33,803 nt of DNA from Streptomyces fulvorobeus (lineage in GTDB: Bacteria; Actinomycetota; Actinomycetes; Streptomycetales; Streptomycetaceae). How positions within the stretch are numbered: the first letter of the stretch is position 1; each line of letters begins with the position of its first letter. The notes beneath the pieces are model-generated. The model worked only from the letters and a program-made list of their open reading frames with translations. It made no database searches and had not been told where the DNA came from. Position numbers and translations under genes: made by a program. This document shows, in pieces, positions 1 to 7,288 of the stretch. The stretch covers positions 1 to 33,803 of the forward strand of contig NZ_BLWC01000002.1 in assembly GCF_013167895.1 (NCBI RefSeq), written 5' to 3'.

Positions 1-1109
1 GGGTCGGGGAGGTGGGGGTGGGTCCAGGGGGCGGGGGTGATCAGGTGGACACCGGACCGCTTGGGGGCGACGCCGTCCATGCCGGTGGTGTGCTCCAGCT
101 TCCCGATCGGCAGCCACACCTTGAGCGCACTCAAATAGGCGGCGTTGACGTCCAGGGCGGTCACCCGGAGGTCAGGGCAGGCGGCGCGCATCGAGTAGGC
201 GGGGTTGGTGTAGGCGGGGCGGGCCTCCCAGATCTGGTCCGGCTCCTTCGTCGAGGGCTTGTGCAGGATGTCGGGGAGCGCCGGATAGGCGGTGTACTCG
301 TAGCGGGCCGTGGCCCGCGTCTCGTTGAAGAGGTGCATGACGTCCGGGATCGCCCGGCCGATCAGCGCCTTCAGCGCGGCATCCTCATCACCGCCGGCGC
401 GCTCCGCCTCCTGCTCGACCGCACGCCGGATCAGCGCCATCAGATCCGCTTCGGCGCGCTCGGCGCTCTTGGACCGGCGCTGCGGGCGGGTCGGCACCGG
501 GGCCGGGACCGGCGAGACCGGAGCCGGAGCGTGAGCGGGAGCGGGAGCGGGAGCGGCCGGGGCGGCAGCCGGAGCGGGCGCGGCGGCGGCCGGGGCGGGC
601 GCGGCGGCGGCCGGGGCCGCAGTCGGCGGAGTGGTGGCGGGCTGGCACAGGGCACCGGAGTGGAGCGGGCGGCCGTCCGTGGACTGGTAGGCCGTCTCGA
701 CACCGCACCGGACGCACGGGCCCGGGTCACCCTCGATCGCGCGACCGTCCGGCCCGCGCAGCGTCTCCAGGTTGGTGAACACCGCAGGCACCGGCGGGGC
801 GGGCGGCTGCGGGGGGCCGGAGGGCGCACCGGTGAACAGTGCCGCGACCGCGTCCTGGGCGGGCGCCGGGTGAATCTCGGCTAGGCCCTTCAACAGGCGC
901 AGGTAGGACAGGCGAGCGGGCGGGACGGGGGTAGACGCTCCGGTCTCCCAGTTCGCGACGGTGCCGCGCTGGACTCCGACCGCCGCAGCGACCTGGGCAC
1001 GTGAGAGCCCGGCCGCCTCGCGGAGCCGCAGGCGCTCCTCCGGCGGCGGGATCGCGGCGTTCAGCCGAGCCTCTTCGAGCAGCGATTCAACGCTCACATC
1101 TTCACTCAT
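1..1109 (-). CDS. tap: Telomere-associated protein Tap-like, partial (C-terminal end beyond window)
   Basis: Reads leftward from ATG 1109-1107 and is still open at base 1, so at least 369 residues. An Xre-type helix-turn-helix lies at about residues 28-58 (LREAAGLSRAQVAAAVGVQR, then TVANWETG). A Cys/His cluster follows (CVRCG ... HSGALC), then a long Ala/Pro linker, then a second conserved part starting near residue 270 that contains ALDVNAAYLSAL and KVWLPIGKLEHTTG. This architecture, HTH then linker then a part reading like a polymerase motif-A strand, is what I recall for Streptomyces Tap proteins, which bind telomere DNA and recruit the terminal protein Tpg so that linear replicon ends can be patched. 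tpg normally follows tap, which here would be beyond the left edge. Divergent from the helicase gene. The family call rests on remembered similarity; the HTH is directly visible. Confidence 0.72.
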   Translation of the reverse strand, partial: MSEDVSVESLLEEARLNAAIPPPEERLRLREAAGLSRAQVAAAVGVQRGTVANWETGASTPVPPARLSYLRLLKGLAEIHPAPAQDAVAALFTGAPSGPPQPPAPPVPAVFTNLETLRGPDGRAIEGDPGPCVRCGVETAYQSTDGRPLHSGALCQPATTPPTAAPAAAAPAPAAAAPAPAAAPAAPAPAPAHAPAPVSPVPAPVPTRPQRRSKSAERAEADLMALIRRAVEQEAERAGGDEDAALKALIGRAIPDVMHLFNETRATARYEYTAYPALPDILHKPSTKEPDQIWEARPAYTNPAYSMRAACPDLRVTALDVNAAYLSALKVWLPIGKLEHTTGMDGVAPKRSGVHLITPAPWTHPHLPD

Positions 1110-1202
1110 GAGAAAACTGTACCACCATTGCACGGCTTTTAGTGCTAGATTGCGCATCAGTTGCACGAGTCTTGGTCGTCACGTAGCGAGGAGCATAGGG
1201 GC
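1110..1202. promoter_or_regulatory. Divergent promoter region tap/helicase
   Basis: Short AT-richer gap between the divergent tap-like and helicase genes. It holds repeated TTGCAC elements (about 1130 and 1161) with related GTGCTA and TTGCGCA between them, which could be operators for the HTH protein. A ribosome-binding site GAGGAG at 1188-1193 serves the helicase start at 1203. No clear -10/-35 pair could be assigned. Confidence 0.4.
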
Positions 1203-3896
1203 ATGCAGCAGACACAGCAGGCGAACCCGGCCGGGATCACCCTCCGGCCCCACCAGGTCGAAGCCGTTGACGCGATCGTGCGCGGCCTGTCCCTGCCCCC
1301 GGACGGGACGGTGCCCGTGGGCGGGCTGCGCGGGCAGGTCCACATGGCCACCGGAACGGGCAAGACCATCACCGCGGCCATGGCCGCGCTCAAGCTGTGC
1401 CCGACCGGGGTGATCGGCATCCTGGTCCCGACCCTGGACCTGCTCACGCAGACGGTCGAGGCGTGGCGCAGGGTGGGGCACACCGGCCCCGCCGTCGCCG
1501 TGTGCTCCCTCGGGGCCGACCCACTGCTGGAAGCCCTCGGGGTGCGCTGCACGACCAACCCGACACAGCTCGCCCTCTGGGCAAGCTCGGGGCCGATGCT
1601 GGTGTTCGCGACGTACGCGAGCCTTTCCGGGCAGGGGATGGCCGACGACCAGGGCGACGCCGACGACGAGACCCTGGGCGTGCTGGAGATGGCGCTGCGC
1701 GGCTCGTACGGGCAGCAAATGTCGCCCTTCGACCTGGTGGTGGTCGATGAGGCGCACAGGACGTCGGGCGACGCCACGAAGTCCTGGGCGGCCATCCACG
1801 ATCAGTCCCGCTTCCCGGCCGCGCGGCGGCTCTACATGACCGCGACCCCGCGCCTGTGGACGGCCGGCCCCGCCGCGTCGACGCCCGGGGACAAGCAGGA
1901 GACCGGCCCGGCCGGGGCCGCGCCCAGCGGCGGTGAGGCGCTGGGCGGGCGGCTCGTCGCCTCGATGGACGACACCGAGCTGTACGGGCCCGTCCTCCAC
2001 GAGACCGGCCTCATGGAGAGTGTGGAAAGGGGAATCCTCGCCCGTTTCGAGATCGACGTCCTGGAGATCCGCGACCCCTCACCCCTCGCGGACAACGCGT
2101 CACTGGAGGAGCGGCGGGGCCGGCGGCTCGCCGCCCTCCAGGCCGCGCTCCTCAAGCACGCTGATGAGACCGGCGTCCGCTCCTACATGACGTTCCACAG
2201 CAGGACGCTGGACGCCATGAGCTTCGCCCGTGCGATGCCGGAGACCGCCGCCCGCCTCCACGCCACCGACCCCGCCGCCTACCCCCGGCGCGTCGGCGCG
2301 GACTGGCTCTCCGGCGAACACCCCGCCACCCACCGCCGCGACGTCCTCGCCCGGTACGCGGACGGCCTGGACGCGGACGGATGGGTGTGCGAGCTGTCGT
2401 TCCTGGCCTCCTGCCGGGTCCTCGGTGAAGGCGTCGACATCCGGGGCACACGGGGGGTACAGGCCGTGGTCTTCGCGGACACCCGCAGCAGCCCGGTCGA
2501 AATCGTGCAGATCATCGGGCGTGCGCTGCGCCAGGAGCCCGGCGACGGCAAGGTGTCCCGGATCATCGTCCCGGTCTTCCTGGAGCCCGGGGAGGACCCC
2601 GGCGACATGATGGCCTCCTCCAGCTACCGCGGCCTTGTAGCGGTCCTCCAGGGTTTGCGTGCACACGATGACCGTGTCATCGAGCGCATGGCGCTGCCCA
2701 CCACCACCGCACGCGGACAGATCACCTCCGTGCTCGCCCTCGACCCGCAGGAAACCGCAGCCGTCGAGGACGAGGGCCAGGAGGACGACGCCGGCGAGAG
2801 CGCGGCGGCCGGCCCCGCCGACGACCAGGACGACGAGGACGACGAGGACGACGGCAAGGAGGATGAGGGCCAGGGCGACGAGGAGAGCGACGCGGCACCG
2901 AGCATCGCGCCCGTGACCACGCCGCTGCTGCGGTTCTCCCTCCCCCGCGACCCCGAGAGCATCGCCCTGTTCCTGCGCACCCGCGTCCTGCGGCCCGACT
3001 CCGAGGTCTGGCTCGCGGGGTACACCGCACTGCGCACCTGGGTCCAGGAGCACGGCCACGCACAGGTCCCCCGTGAGACCACCATCGAGCTGGGCGACGA
3101 CGGCGACACCTATGGGCTGGGCACCTGGGTCAGCGAGCAGCGCCGCAGCTTCAAGGCCGCAACCCTCAAGCCCTGGCGCACCGACCTCCTGAACGAAATC
3201 GGCATGGTCTGGTCGGTCGCGGACGCCGCATTCTGGAAGAACCTCGGCGCGGCCCGCGCCTACATGGCCGCGCACGGCAGCCTCGCCTGCCCGAGGGGCG
3301 CGGTGATGGACGGGGTAGCGGTAGGCCAGTGGCTCGCCAACCTCCGCAAACCCGGCGGGCTCGGCAGCGACCCGGTACGGGCCGACGAGCGGCGCAGGGC
3401 CCTGGAGGCGATCGACGCGGACTGGAATCCGCGGTGGCCCGTCGACTGGCAGCGCCACTACACCGCCGCCCGCGCCCTGCTGGCTGAGGAGCAGGGCCAG
3501 ACCGAGATCCTGCCCGGCGTCACCGTGAACGGCCTCGACGTCGGCACCTGGATCACCAGGCAGACCGGCCCCGCCGTCTGGGACACCCTGGACCCCGAGC
3601 AGCGCACACGCCTGGAAGCACTCGGCCTCAAGCCTCAGACCGACAGCGCCCAGGCCGCCCCCGCCGGGAAGGGCGGCACATTCGAGCGGGGCATTGCTGC
3701 GCTCACCCAGTACGCCCAGCGCGAAGGACACCTGCAAATCCCCCGACAGCACACCGAACTGGTCGTCATCGACGGCCAGGAGCACGCCGTCAAGGCGGGC
3801 ATCTTCCTCGCCAACAACAAGACCCGGCGAACGAAACTCACCGCCGCGAAGCTGGCCGCGTTCGCCGCCCTCGGCGTCGACTGGGCAGCCGAATGA
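1203..3896 (+). CDS. DEAH-box helicase with C-terminal helicase-associated (HA) domains
   Basis: 897 residues from ATG 1203, chosen over an upstream TTG because GAGGAG lies 9 nt before it. Superfamily 2 motifs are intact: Walker A ATGTGKT (about residue 50), DEAH box VVVDEAH (about 182), motif III MTATP, and motifs V/VI LGEGVDIRG and QIIGRALR (about 436). A strongly acidic Asp/Glu linker (about 520-565) separates the motor from three or four repeats of the helicase-associated domain, recognisable by Trp-rich blocks such as HGHAQVPRE, LGTWVSEQRR and GVDWA. Proteins of this build are common near ends of Streptomyces chromosomes and linear plasmids (TtrA-like). Next to tap it probably acts in terminal replication or transfer of the DNA end, but that role is inferred. 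The next gene overlaps its stop (ATGA). Confidence 0.9.
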   Translation: MQQTQQANPAGITLRPHQVEAVDAIVRGLSLPPDGTVPVGGLRGQVHMATGTGKTITAAMAALKLCPTGVIGILVPTLDLLTQTVEAWRRVGHTGPAVAVCSLGADPLLEALGVRCTTNPTQLALWASSGPMLVFATYASLSGQGMADDQGDADDETLGVLEMALRGSYGQQMSPFDLVVVDEAHRTSGDATKSWAAIHDQSRFPAARRLYMTATPRLWTAGPAASTPGDKQETGPAGAAPSGGEALGGRLVASMDDTELYGPVLHETGLMESVERGILARFEIDVLEIRDPSPLADNASLEERRGRRLAALQAALLKHADETGVRSYMTFHSRTLDAMSFARAMPETAARLHATDPAAYPRRVGADWLSGEHPATHRRDVLARYADGLDADGWVCELSFLASCRVLGEGVDIRGTRGVQAVVFADTRSSPVEIVQIIGRALRQEPGDGKVSRIIVPVFLEPGEDPGDMMASSSYRGLVAVLQGLRAHDDRVIERMALPTTTARGQITSVLALDPQETAAVEDEGQEDDAGESAAAGPADDQDDEDDEDDGKEDEGQGDEESDAAPSIAPVTTPLLRFSLPRDPESIALFLRTRVLRPDSEVWLAGYTALRTWVQEHGHAQVPRETTIELGDDGDTYGLGTWVSEQRRSFKAATLKPWRTDLLNEIGMVWSVADAAFWKNLGAARAYMAAHGSLACPRGAVMDGVAVGQWLANLRKPGGLGSDPVRADERRRALEAIDADWNPRWPVDWQRHYTAARALLAEEQGQTEILPGVTVNGLDVGTWITRQTGPAVWDTLDPEQRTRLEALGLKPQTDSAQAAPAGKGGTFERGIAALTQYAQREGHLQIPRQHTELVVIDGQEHAVKAGIFLANNKTRRTKLTAAKLAAFAALGVDWAAE

Positions 3897-4189
3897 CCGC
3901 CCTTGCTCTCGCCGTCGCCCTGGCGGCCGGGTACCTCCTCGGCCGCCTGCGGCCCTGGCTGCGCCTCGGAGACTGGGCGGCCGACCAGATCCGCCACACC
4001 GGGGCGTGGGCCCGCGGCCGGCACAGCCGCCAGGCCGCCGTCCTCCTGGCCCACGCACTCACCGCGCCGCGCACCAGCTGGCGCATCATCCGCACCCCCG
4101 CAGCCGCCAGGCAGGAGCCCGCCCCCGTACGCGACCCCAACTGGGCCGCCACCCGCGCTACTCGCACCGACCAGGGAGACACCGAGTGA
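3893..4189 (+). CDS. Small membrane-anchored hypothetical protein
   Basis: 98 residues. ATG overlaps the helicase stop by 4 nt (ATGA), so it is translationally coupled. An N-terminal hydrophobic segment (TALALAVALAAGYLLGRL, about residues 2-19) is followed by a basic, Trp- and Arg-rich cytoplasmic part and an Asp/Thr-rich tail. Nothing identifies a function. Its tight linkage suggests it works with, or is dosage-coupled to, the helicase. Confidence 0.78.
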   Translation: MTALALAVALAAGYLLGRLRPWLRLGDWAADQIRHTGAWARGRHSRQAAVLLAHALTAPRTSWRIIRTPAAARQEPAPVRDPNWAATRATRTDQGDTE

Positions 4190-4614
4190 ACACCGAGCAG
4201 AACACCGGCGCACCCCCACAGCACGACGCGGCGGCCGTCCTGGCGGCGGCGGACCGCTTCCCGTGGGCCCTCGCACCGCCGAAGGTGCGTCACTGGCCGG
4301 ACGGGGCATTCCTGGACACCGCGCTCAGCGCGGTACGCCCCGAGGAACGCGCAGGCTACATCGAGCAGCTGGAAGCGTTCGTGCAGCAGCACCGCGCCCG
4401 CCTGGAGGAACTGCTGCGGGCGTACGGGCCGGGCAGCAGGCCCGCCTCACACGGCCGGTACGCACTCGTCGGACAGCCCGAGACCCTGGTCATCCTGGAA
4501 CGCATGGAAACCGCTCCCTTCCTCCTGCGCAGCACATGGGACGACGAGCAGGAGGACGTCTTCCTGGACGATCTCGAATTCGCGTGGGGGCCGCGTATCC
4601 GCCTCAGCCGGTGA
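4186..4614 (+). CDS. Hypothetical protein, helicase operon
   Basis: 142 residues from GTG 4186, which overlaps the previous stop (GTGA), with AGGGAGA upstream. A longer in-frame extension upstream lies inside the preceding genes and is not used. The protein is acidic, with WALAPPKVRHWPDGAFLDTA near the N-terminus, a helical middle rich in Glu/Leu, and an acidic C-terminus (DDEQEDVFLDDLEFAWG). No signal peptide or membrane segment and no family recognised. It ends just before a strong hairpin, so it is the last gene of the helicase operon. Confidence 0.75.
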   Translation: MNTEQNTGAPPQHDAAAVLAAADRFPWALAPPKVRHWPDGAFLDTALSAVRPEERAGYIEQLEAFVQQHRARLEELLRAYGPGSRPASHGRYALVGQPETLVILERMETAPFLLRSTWDDEQEDVFLDDLEFAWGPRIRLSR

Positions 4615-4631
4615 GAGACCGGGAAGGTGTG

Positions 4632-4666
4632 GCGGGGCCGGGCAGGGCGATCCTGTCCGGCCCCGC
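4632..4666 (+). terminator. Hairpin terminator after helicase operon
   Basis: Perfect 10-bp stem GCGGGGCCGG / CCGGCCCCGC (4632-4641 and 4657-4666). A smaller stem CAGG/CCTG sits in the loop. It begins 17 nt after the stop at 4614. There is no U-run, as is usual in streptomycetes. Confidence 0.75.
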
Positions 4667-4756
4667 TGCTGTGTGGTCAGCCGAAGTCGAGCGTCTGCAC
4701 CCGGTCAAAGGCCGGCTGACGCGCTACCCCCGGGCCGGGGTGCTCGTTGAGCGGGC

Positions 4757-5143
4757 ATGAGCCGATCACTGCGCGCCCTGGCCGTGGGCGTCACCGCCGC
4801 TGCCCTTCTCACCTCGATGCAAGCGCCCGCCCAGGCCGCGGCCTCCGCGTGCACGCATCACTTCTCCGGGCCGCAGGTCTGCATCTCCACCACCGGGGAG
4901 TCGGGCAGCGCCAACCCCGGCAAAGTCTGGACGTCCTGGACCAACCCGCCCCGGGACCGTACGCGGGCGACGGTGCACATCACCGAGCCCGATGGCTTCA
5001 CCTATACGATCACCGCCCGCCGCCGTGGCGGCCAGCTCATCGCCTCGACCATCCCCGGCGACCTGCTGGACGACGGCAAACTGTGCGCCCGCTACCAGGG
5101 CTCCCGCCGCACCGCCTGCGTACAGATCATCGACCGCAGCTGA
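4757..5143 (+). CDS. Small secreted protein of unknown function
   Basis: 128 residues from ATG 4757. A Sec signal peptide is clear: MSRSLRALAVG, a hydrophobic core VTAAALLTSM, and an AxA site in QAPAQAAA (about residues 22-30). The mature part is about 100 residues with four Cys, likely two disulfides, and beta-rich stretches (ATVHITEPDGFTYTITARR). No enzyme motif is visible. It stands alone between the helicase operon terminator and a leftward gene. The ribosome-binding site is weak. Confidence 0.8.
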   Translation: MSRSLRALAVGVTAAALLTSMQAPAQAAASACTHHFSGPQVCISTTGESGSANPGKVWTSWTNPPRDRTRATVHITEPDGFTYTITARRRGGQLIASTIPGDLLDDGKLCARYQGSRRTACVQIIDRS

Positions 5144-5278
5144 CCCACGACTGCCAGCTTGTCGCTACCCCAGGGACCGCGCCCGCTTAGCTCGTCCTAC
5201 CTTCCAAGCATGGGTCTGAGGCGGCAGGAGCGGCAGCGCGCCCCGGTGCGGCTGGTACTGACAGCGTCTCCGGGCGGC

Positions 5279-5524
5279 TCATGCCGCGCACCGCTCGCGC
5301 TGCTCCTGGCGGCGGGCGACGCGCCGGAGCTCCACCCGGGCCGCCGGGGCCCGGCCCGCCGGAGTGGACCAGAACGGATGCCACCACAGCTGCTCGGACA
5401 GGGCCAGCAAACGGCGGCGCAGCGTGGTGGTGCGGGCCGGGCGAGGAGTCGCGAGCTCCCGGTAGGCCACGAGCCATGCCCGCTGCGTCTGCACAAGATC
5501 GTCGGGGAAAGGGAAGTGCTCCAT
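5279..5524 (-). CDS. Conserved small hypothetical protein
   Basis: 81 residues from the ATG at 5524, reading MEHFPFPDDLVQTQRAWLVA. This N-terminus resembles small conserved hypothetical proteins I recall from Streptomyces genomes. The frame is open further upstream, but that part reads through the intergenic region and lacks coding bias. The sequence is helical, Trp/Arg-rich and basic at the C-terminus. Divergent from the gene at 5648, with a LexA-like site just upstream. Confidence 0.7.
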   Translation of the reverse strand: MEHFPFPDDLVQTQRAWLVAYRELATPRPARTTTLRRRLLALSEQLWWHPFWSTPAGRAPAARVELRRVARRQEQRERCAA

Positions 5525-5533
5525 ACCTGCAAT

Positions 5534-5655
5534 TAGAGCACTTGTTCGAATACCGGCGCAGCCGCCTCCGGTGTTCATCGCGTTGATCAGCCGCCGCGTT
5601 CGCCTCCGCCTCCGCCGCGTCGGTCGGCGTCTCTTATTATCGAACACGTGAGCGA
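5534..5655. promoter_or_regulatory. Divergent promoter region with two LexA/SOS-like sites
   Basis: Two 16-bp elements each match 10 of 12 defined positions of the actinobacterial SOS box TCGAAC-N4-GTTCGA. One is TAGAGC-ACTT-GTTCGA at 5534-5549, upstream of the leftward gene. The other is TCGAAC-ACGT-GAGCGA at 5640-5655, overlapping the GTG start of the rightward gene. Each keeps one perfect half. LexA binding is inferred. Confidence 0.4.
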
Positions 5656-5941
5656 TATTCCGGACGCGGTAGAGCGGCAGCCCTGGCAGCCGACGGACGG
5701 GCCCGCACCGACCGTGCGGTGCTGGCCCCCCGCAGCCCAGCCAGCGCTTTACGTGCGGTCCGGCGGCCGGTGGCGCTACGCCCCCGTACACGCCCGCCAC
5801 GAGTACCCCGATGGGACGGTGGCCTACCAGGCCGCGGTGGACCTGCACGGCGACACCTCGGTCACGGTCCGGCTCTACCCCTGGCCTCAGCCCGGACTCC
5901 GCCGCGCCCACGGAGCACCGGACCGACCAGCCCGTGGCTGA
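5648..5941 (+). CDS. Conserved hypothetical protein
   Basis: 97 residues from GTG 5648 (MSDIPDAVERQPW). Two Trp-rich stretches (SGGRWRYAPVHARHEY and TVAYQAAVDLHGDTSVTVRL) end in RLYPWPQPGLRRAH. This pattern is familiar from small conserved streptomycete proteins of unknown function. No signal or membrane segment. It is followed by a strong terminator hairpin. The start overlaps a LexA-like site, so it may be damage-inducible. Confidence 0.65.
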   Translation: MSDIPDAVERQPWQPTDGPAPTVRCWPPAAQPALYVRSGGRWRYAPVHARHEYPDGTVAYQAAVDLHGDTSVTVRLYPWPQPGLRRAHGAPDRPARG

Positions 5942-6001
5942 GACGGGCCAGGACACCGGAGCCTGATCCTGAACCCCATAACGTCGCCAAGGGCAAGTGA
6001 G

Positions 6002-6039
6002 CCGCACTCCTTCGGGGTGATCTTCCCGAAGGAGTGCGG
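6002..6039. terminator. Strong hairpin terminator
   Basis: Perfect 15-bp inverted repeat: CCGCACTCCTTCGGG (6002-6016) and its complement (6025-6039), with an 8-nt loop. It lies 61 nt after the stop at 5941 and 30 nt before the next start. Confidence 0.85.
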
Positions 6040-6069
6040 TCGCTGCGCCACGGCTGGCAGCCTGAGCGG

Positions 6070-6339
6070 ATGACTGACCACACACGGCCACGGGTGTACG
6101 GCACCGAGCACGACAGCCCCGCGACCGGACCGCAGCCCGGCCACACCTATCGCGAGCTGACCGGCGGGCCGCTGGACGGGCAGCTGATCGAGGTGACCGG
6201 CTGGACGGACGAGGAGATCACCACAGGTGCATACCTCATCACCCCTCACACTGCGTACGGGCCGGGCGGGCGAGCCTCCTACGCGCCGACCTTCAGTCGT
6301 CCAGACGGCCCATGGGTGTGGGAAGGCGACGTGCCCTGA
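6070..6339 (+). CDS. Hypothetical protein
   Basis: 89 residues from ATG 6070 (MTDHTRPRVYGTEHDS). It contains GHTYRELTGGPLDGQLIEVT, a stretch seen in small conserved actinobacterial hypothetical proteins, and ends GPWVWEGDVP. No membrane segment or catalytic motif. An upstream in-frame GTG would extend into the terminator stem and is not favoured. The same frame continues to look coding after the stop (see findings). Confidence 0.6.
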   Translation: MTDHTRPRVYGTEHDSPATGPQPGHTYRELTGGPLDGQLIEVTGWTDEEITTGAYLITPHTAYGPGGRASYAPTFSRPDGPWVWEGDVP

Positions 6340-6629
6340 CCGGCCGAGCACGCCACGCCCCCGAGCGGTCCAGCGGCGGGCAAGGTCGTATCTCTGTCGG
6401 ACGCCGCCACCGAGGTCTGGGACACGGCCGCCCGCCGGGTGGAGCCCTTCGGCGGCGCTGGGGACACGGTGGCGTCGGTCCGTACCACCGCCGCCTGGAG
6501 CCCTCCGAGGAGCCCGGCAGCTTGATCGATCTGAAGGTGCCGGTCAGCACCTTCACCCTCGGCCCGCCGGCTATCAGGCTACCGAGCCCGCGTGCTCCGT
6601 GGGGTCAGAAACAGGCACTCAGCAGCCCG
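6340..6629. other. Gap without a confident gene; hairpin at 6532-6555
   Basis: Convergent intergenic stretch. The reading frame of the preceding gene stays open after its TGA to about 6523 with GC-rich third positions but no start codon near the beginning, possibly a remnant. A perfect 9-bp hairpin TGAAGGTGC / GCACCTTCA (6532-6540 and 6547-6555) could end transcription from both sides. Confidence 0.45.
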
Positions 6630-7058
6630 TCATACGGTGCGTCGGGTGGTGGCCCACTCGATGACGTCGGCGGTGCGGCGCGGGTGACTGCCCCGGAGCA
6701 GGGCGAGGAGTCTGGGCGCGAGGTCAAGGGCGGTCTCGGGGTCGGTGTCGCGGATGACATGCCACACGGAGTGGGCGTTGCGGATGACGCGGAGCAGATC
6801 CGCGCGGCCCGTCCCGGACGCGGCCCCGGCTTCGAGCAGTCGCTCCGCTGTTTCCACAAGGAGCTCGACGGTCTCTGCGCTGTAGGTGGTGGCGGGGTCG
6901 GTGAGGGCGCGCCACGCACGGATGCCGATCGCATGGGGGTGGTCGGCATGGTCGGCAGGTGCTGCCGTCGCACCCCGGCAGGGCGGCGTGTGGGGCTCGG
7001 TGGGTGGCGTCGGGTGGGAGGCGACATCGACCACGCTGCCGTCCGGGAAGATGATCAT
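6630..7058 (-). CDS. Hypothetical protein, last gene of type IV secretion operon
   Basis: 142 residues. ATG 7058 overlaps the upstream stop (ATGA). Begins MIIFPDGSVVDVASHP, has a His/Pro-rich linker, and then a helical domain of about 95 residues (TVELLVETAERLLEAG, VIRNAHSVWHVIRDTDPETA). Soluble, no recognised family. Its position as the final gene of the transfer operon suggests an accessory role, for example regulation or entry exclusion, but no feature proves it. Confidence 0.7.
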   Translation of the reverse strand: MIIFPDGSVVDVASHPTPPTEPHTPPCRGATAAPADHADHPHAIGIRAWRALTDPATTYSAETVELLVETAERLLEAGAASGTGRADLLRVIRNAHSVWHVIRDTDPETALDLAPRLLALLRGSHPRRTADVIEWATTRRTV

Positions 7059-7288
7059 GTTCCAGGGGCAGGCGAGGCGGACTCCACCGCGCGGGCGCGC
7101 ACGGGGCGGGCTGCGAGAGCGGCCCGCACGCGTAGCTCCGTGCGGCCCTCTTCGCGCACTTCCTTGAGGTCATGGCCGCTGGAGATCACCTGGCCGTCCA
7201 GGGTCAGGATGAATCCGGCTACGTCGTCGGGGCGGATCATCAGGGCGTACAGCGGATGCGCAGGGATATTGGTCAGGTCGTACATCAT
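7055..7288 (-). CDS. Small hypothetical protein in transfer operon
   Basis: 77 residues from ATG 7288 (MMYDLTNIPAHPLYALMI), preceded by AAGGGGG and overlapping the stop of the peptidoglycan hydrolase. Contains DDVAGFILTLDGQVISSGHD and a Glu/Arg-rich tail. A longer frame upstream lies inside the hydrolase gene. No family recognised. Coupled on both sides, so it is clearly part of the operon. Confidence 0.65.
   Translation of the reverse strand: MMYDLTNIPAHPLYALMIRPDDVAGFILTLDGQVISSGHDLKEVREEGRTELRVRAALAARPVRARAVESASPAPGT

Noticed and set aside
2100..4058. Long leftward open frame opposite the helicase
   Set aside because: Antisense shadow of a gene with clear helicase motifs. High GC keeps the opposite frame open; no motifs or ribosome-binding site.
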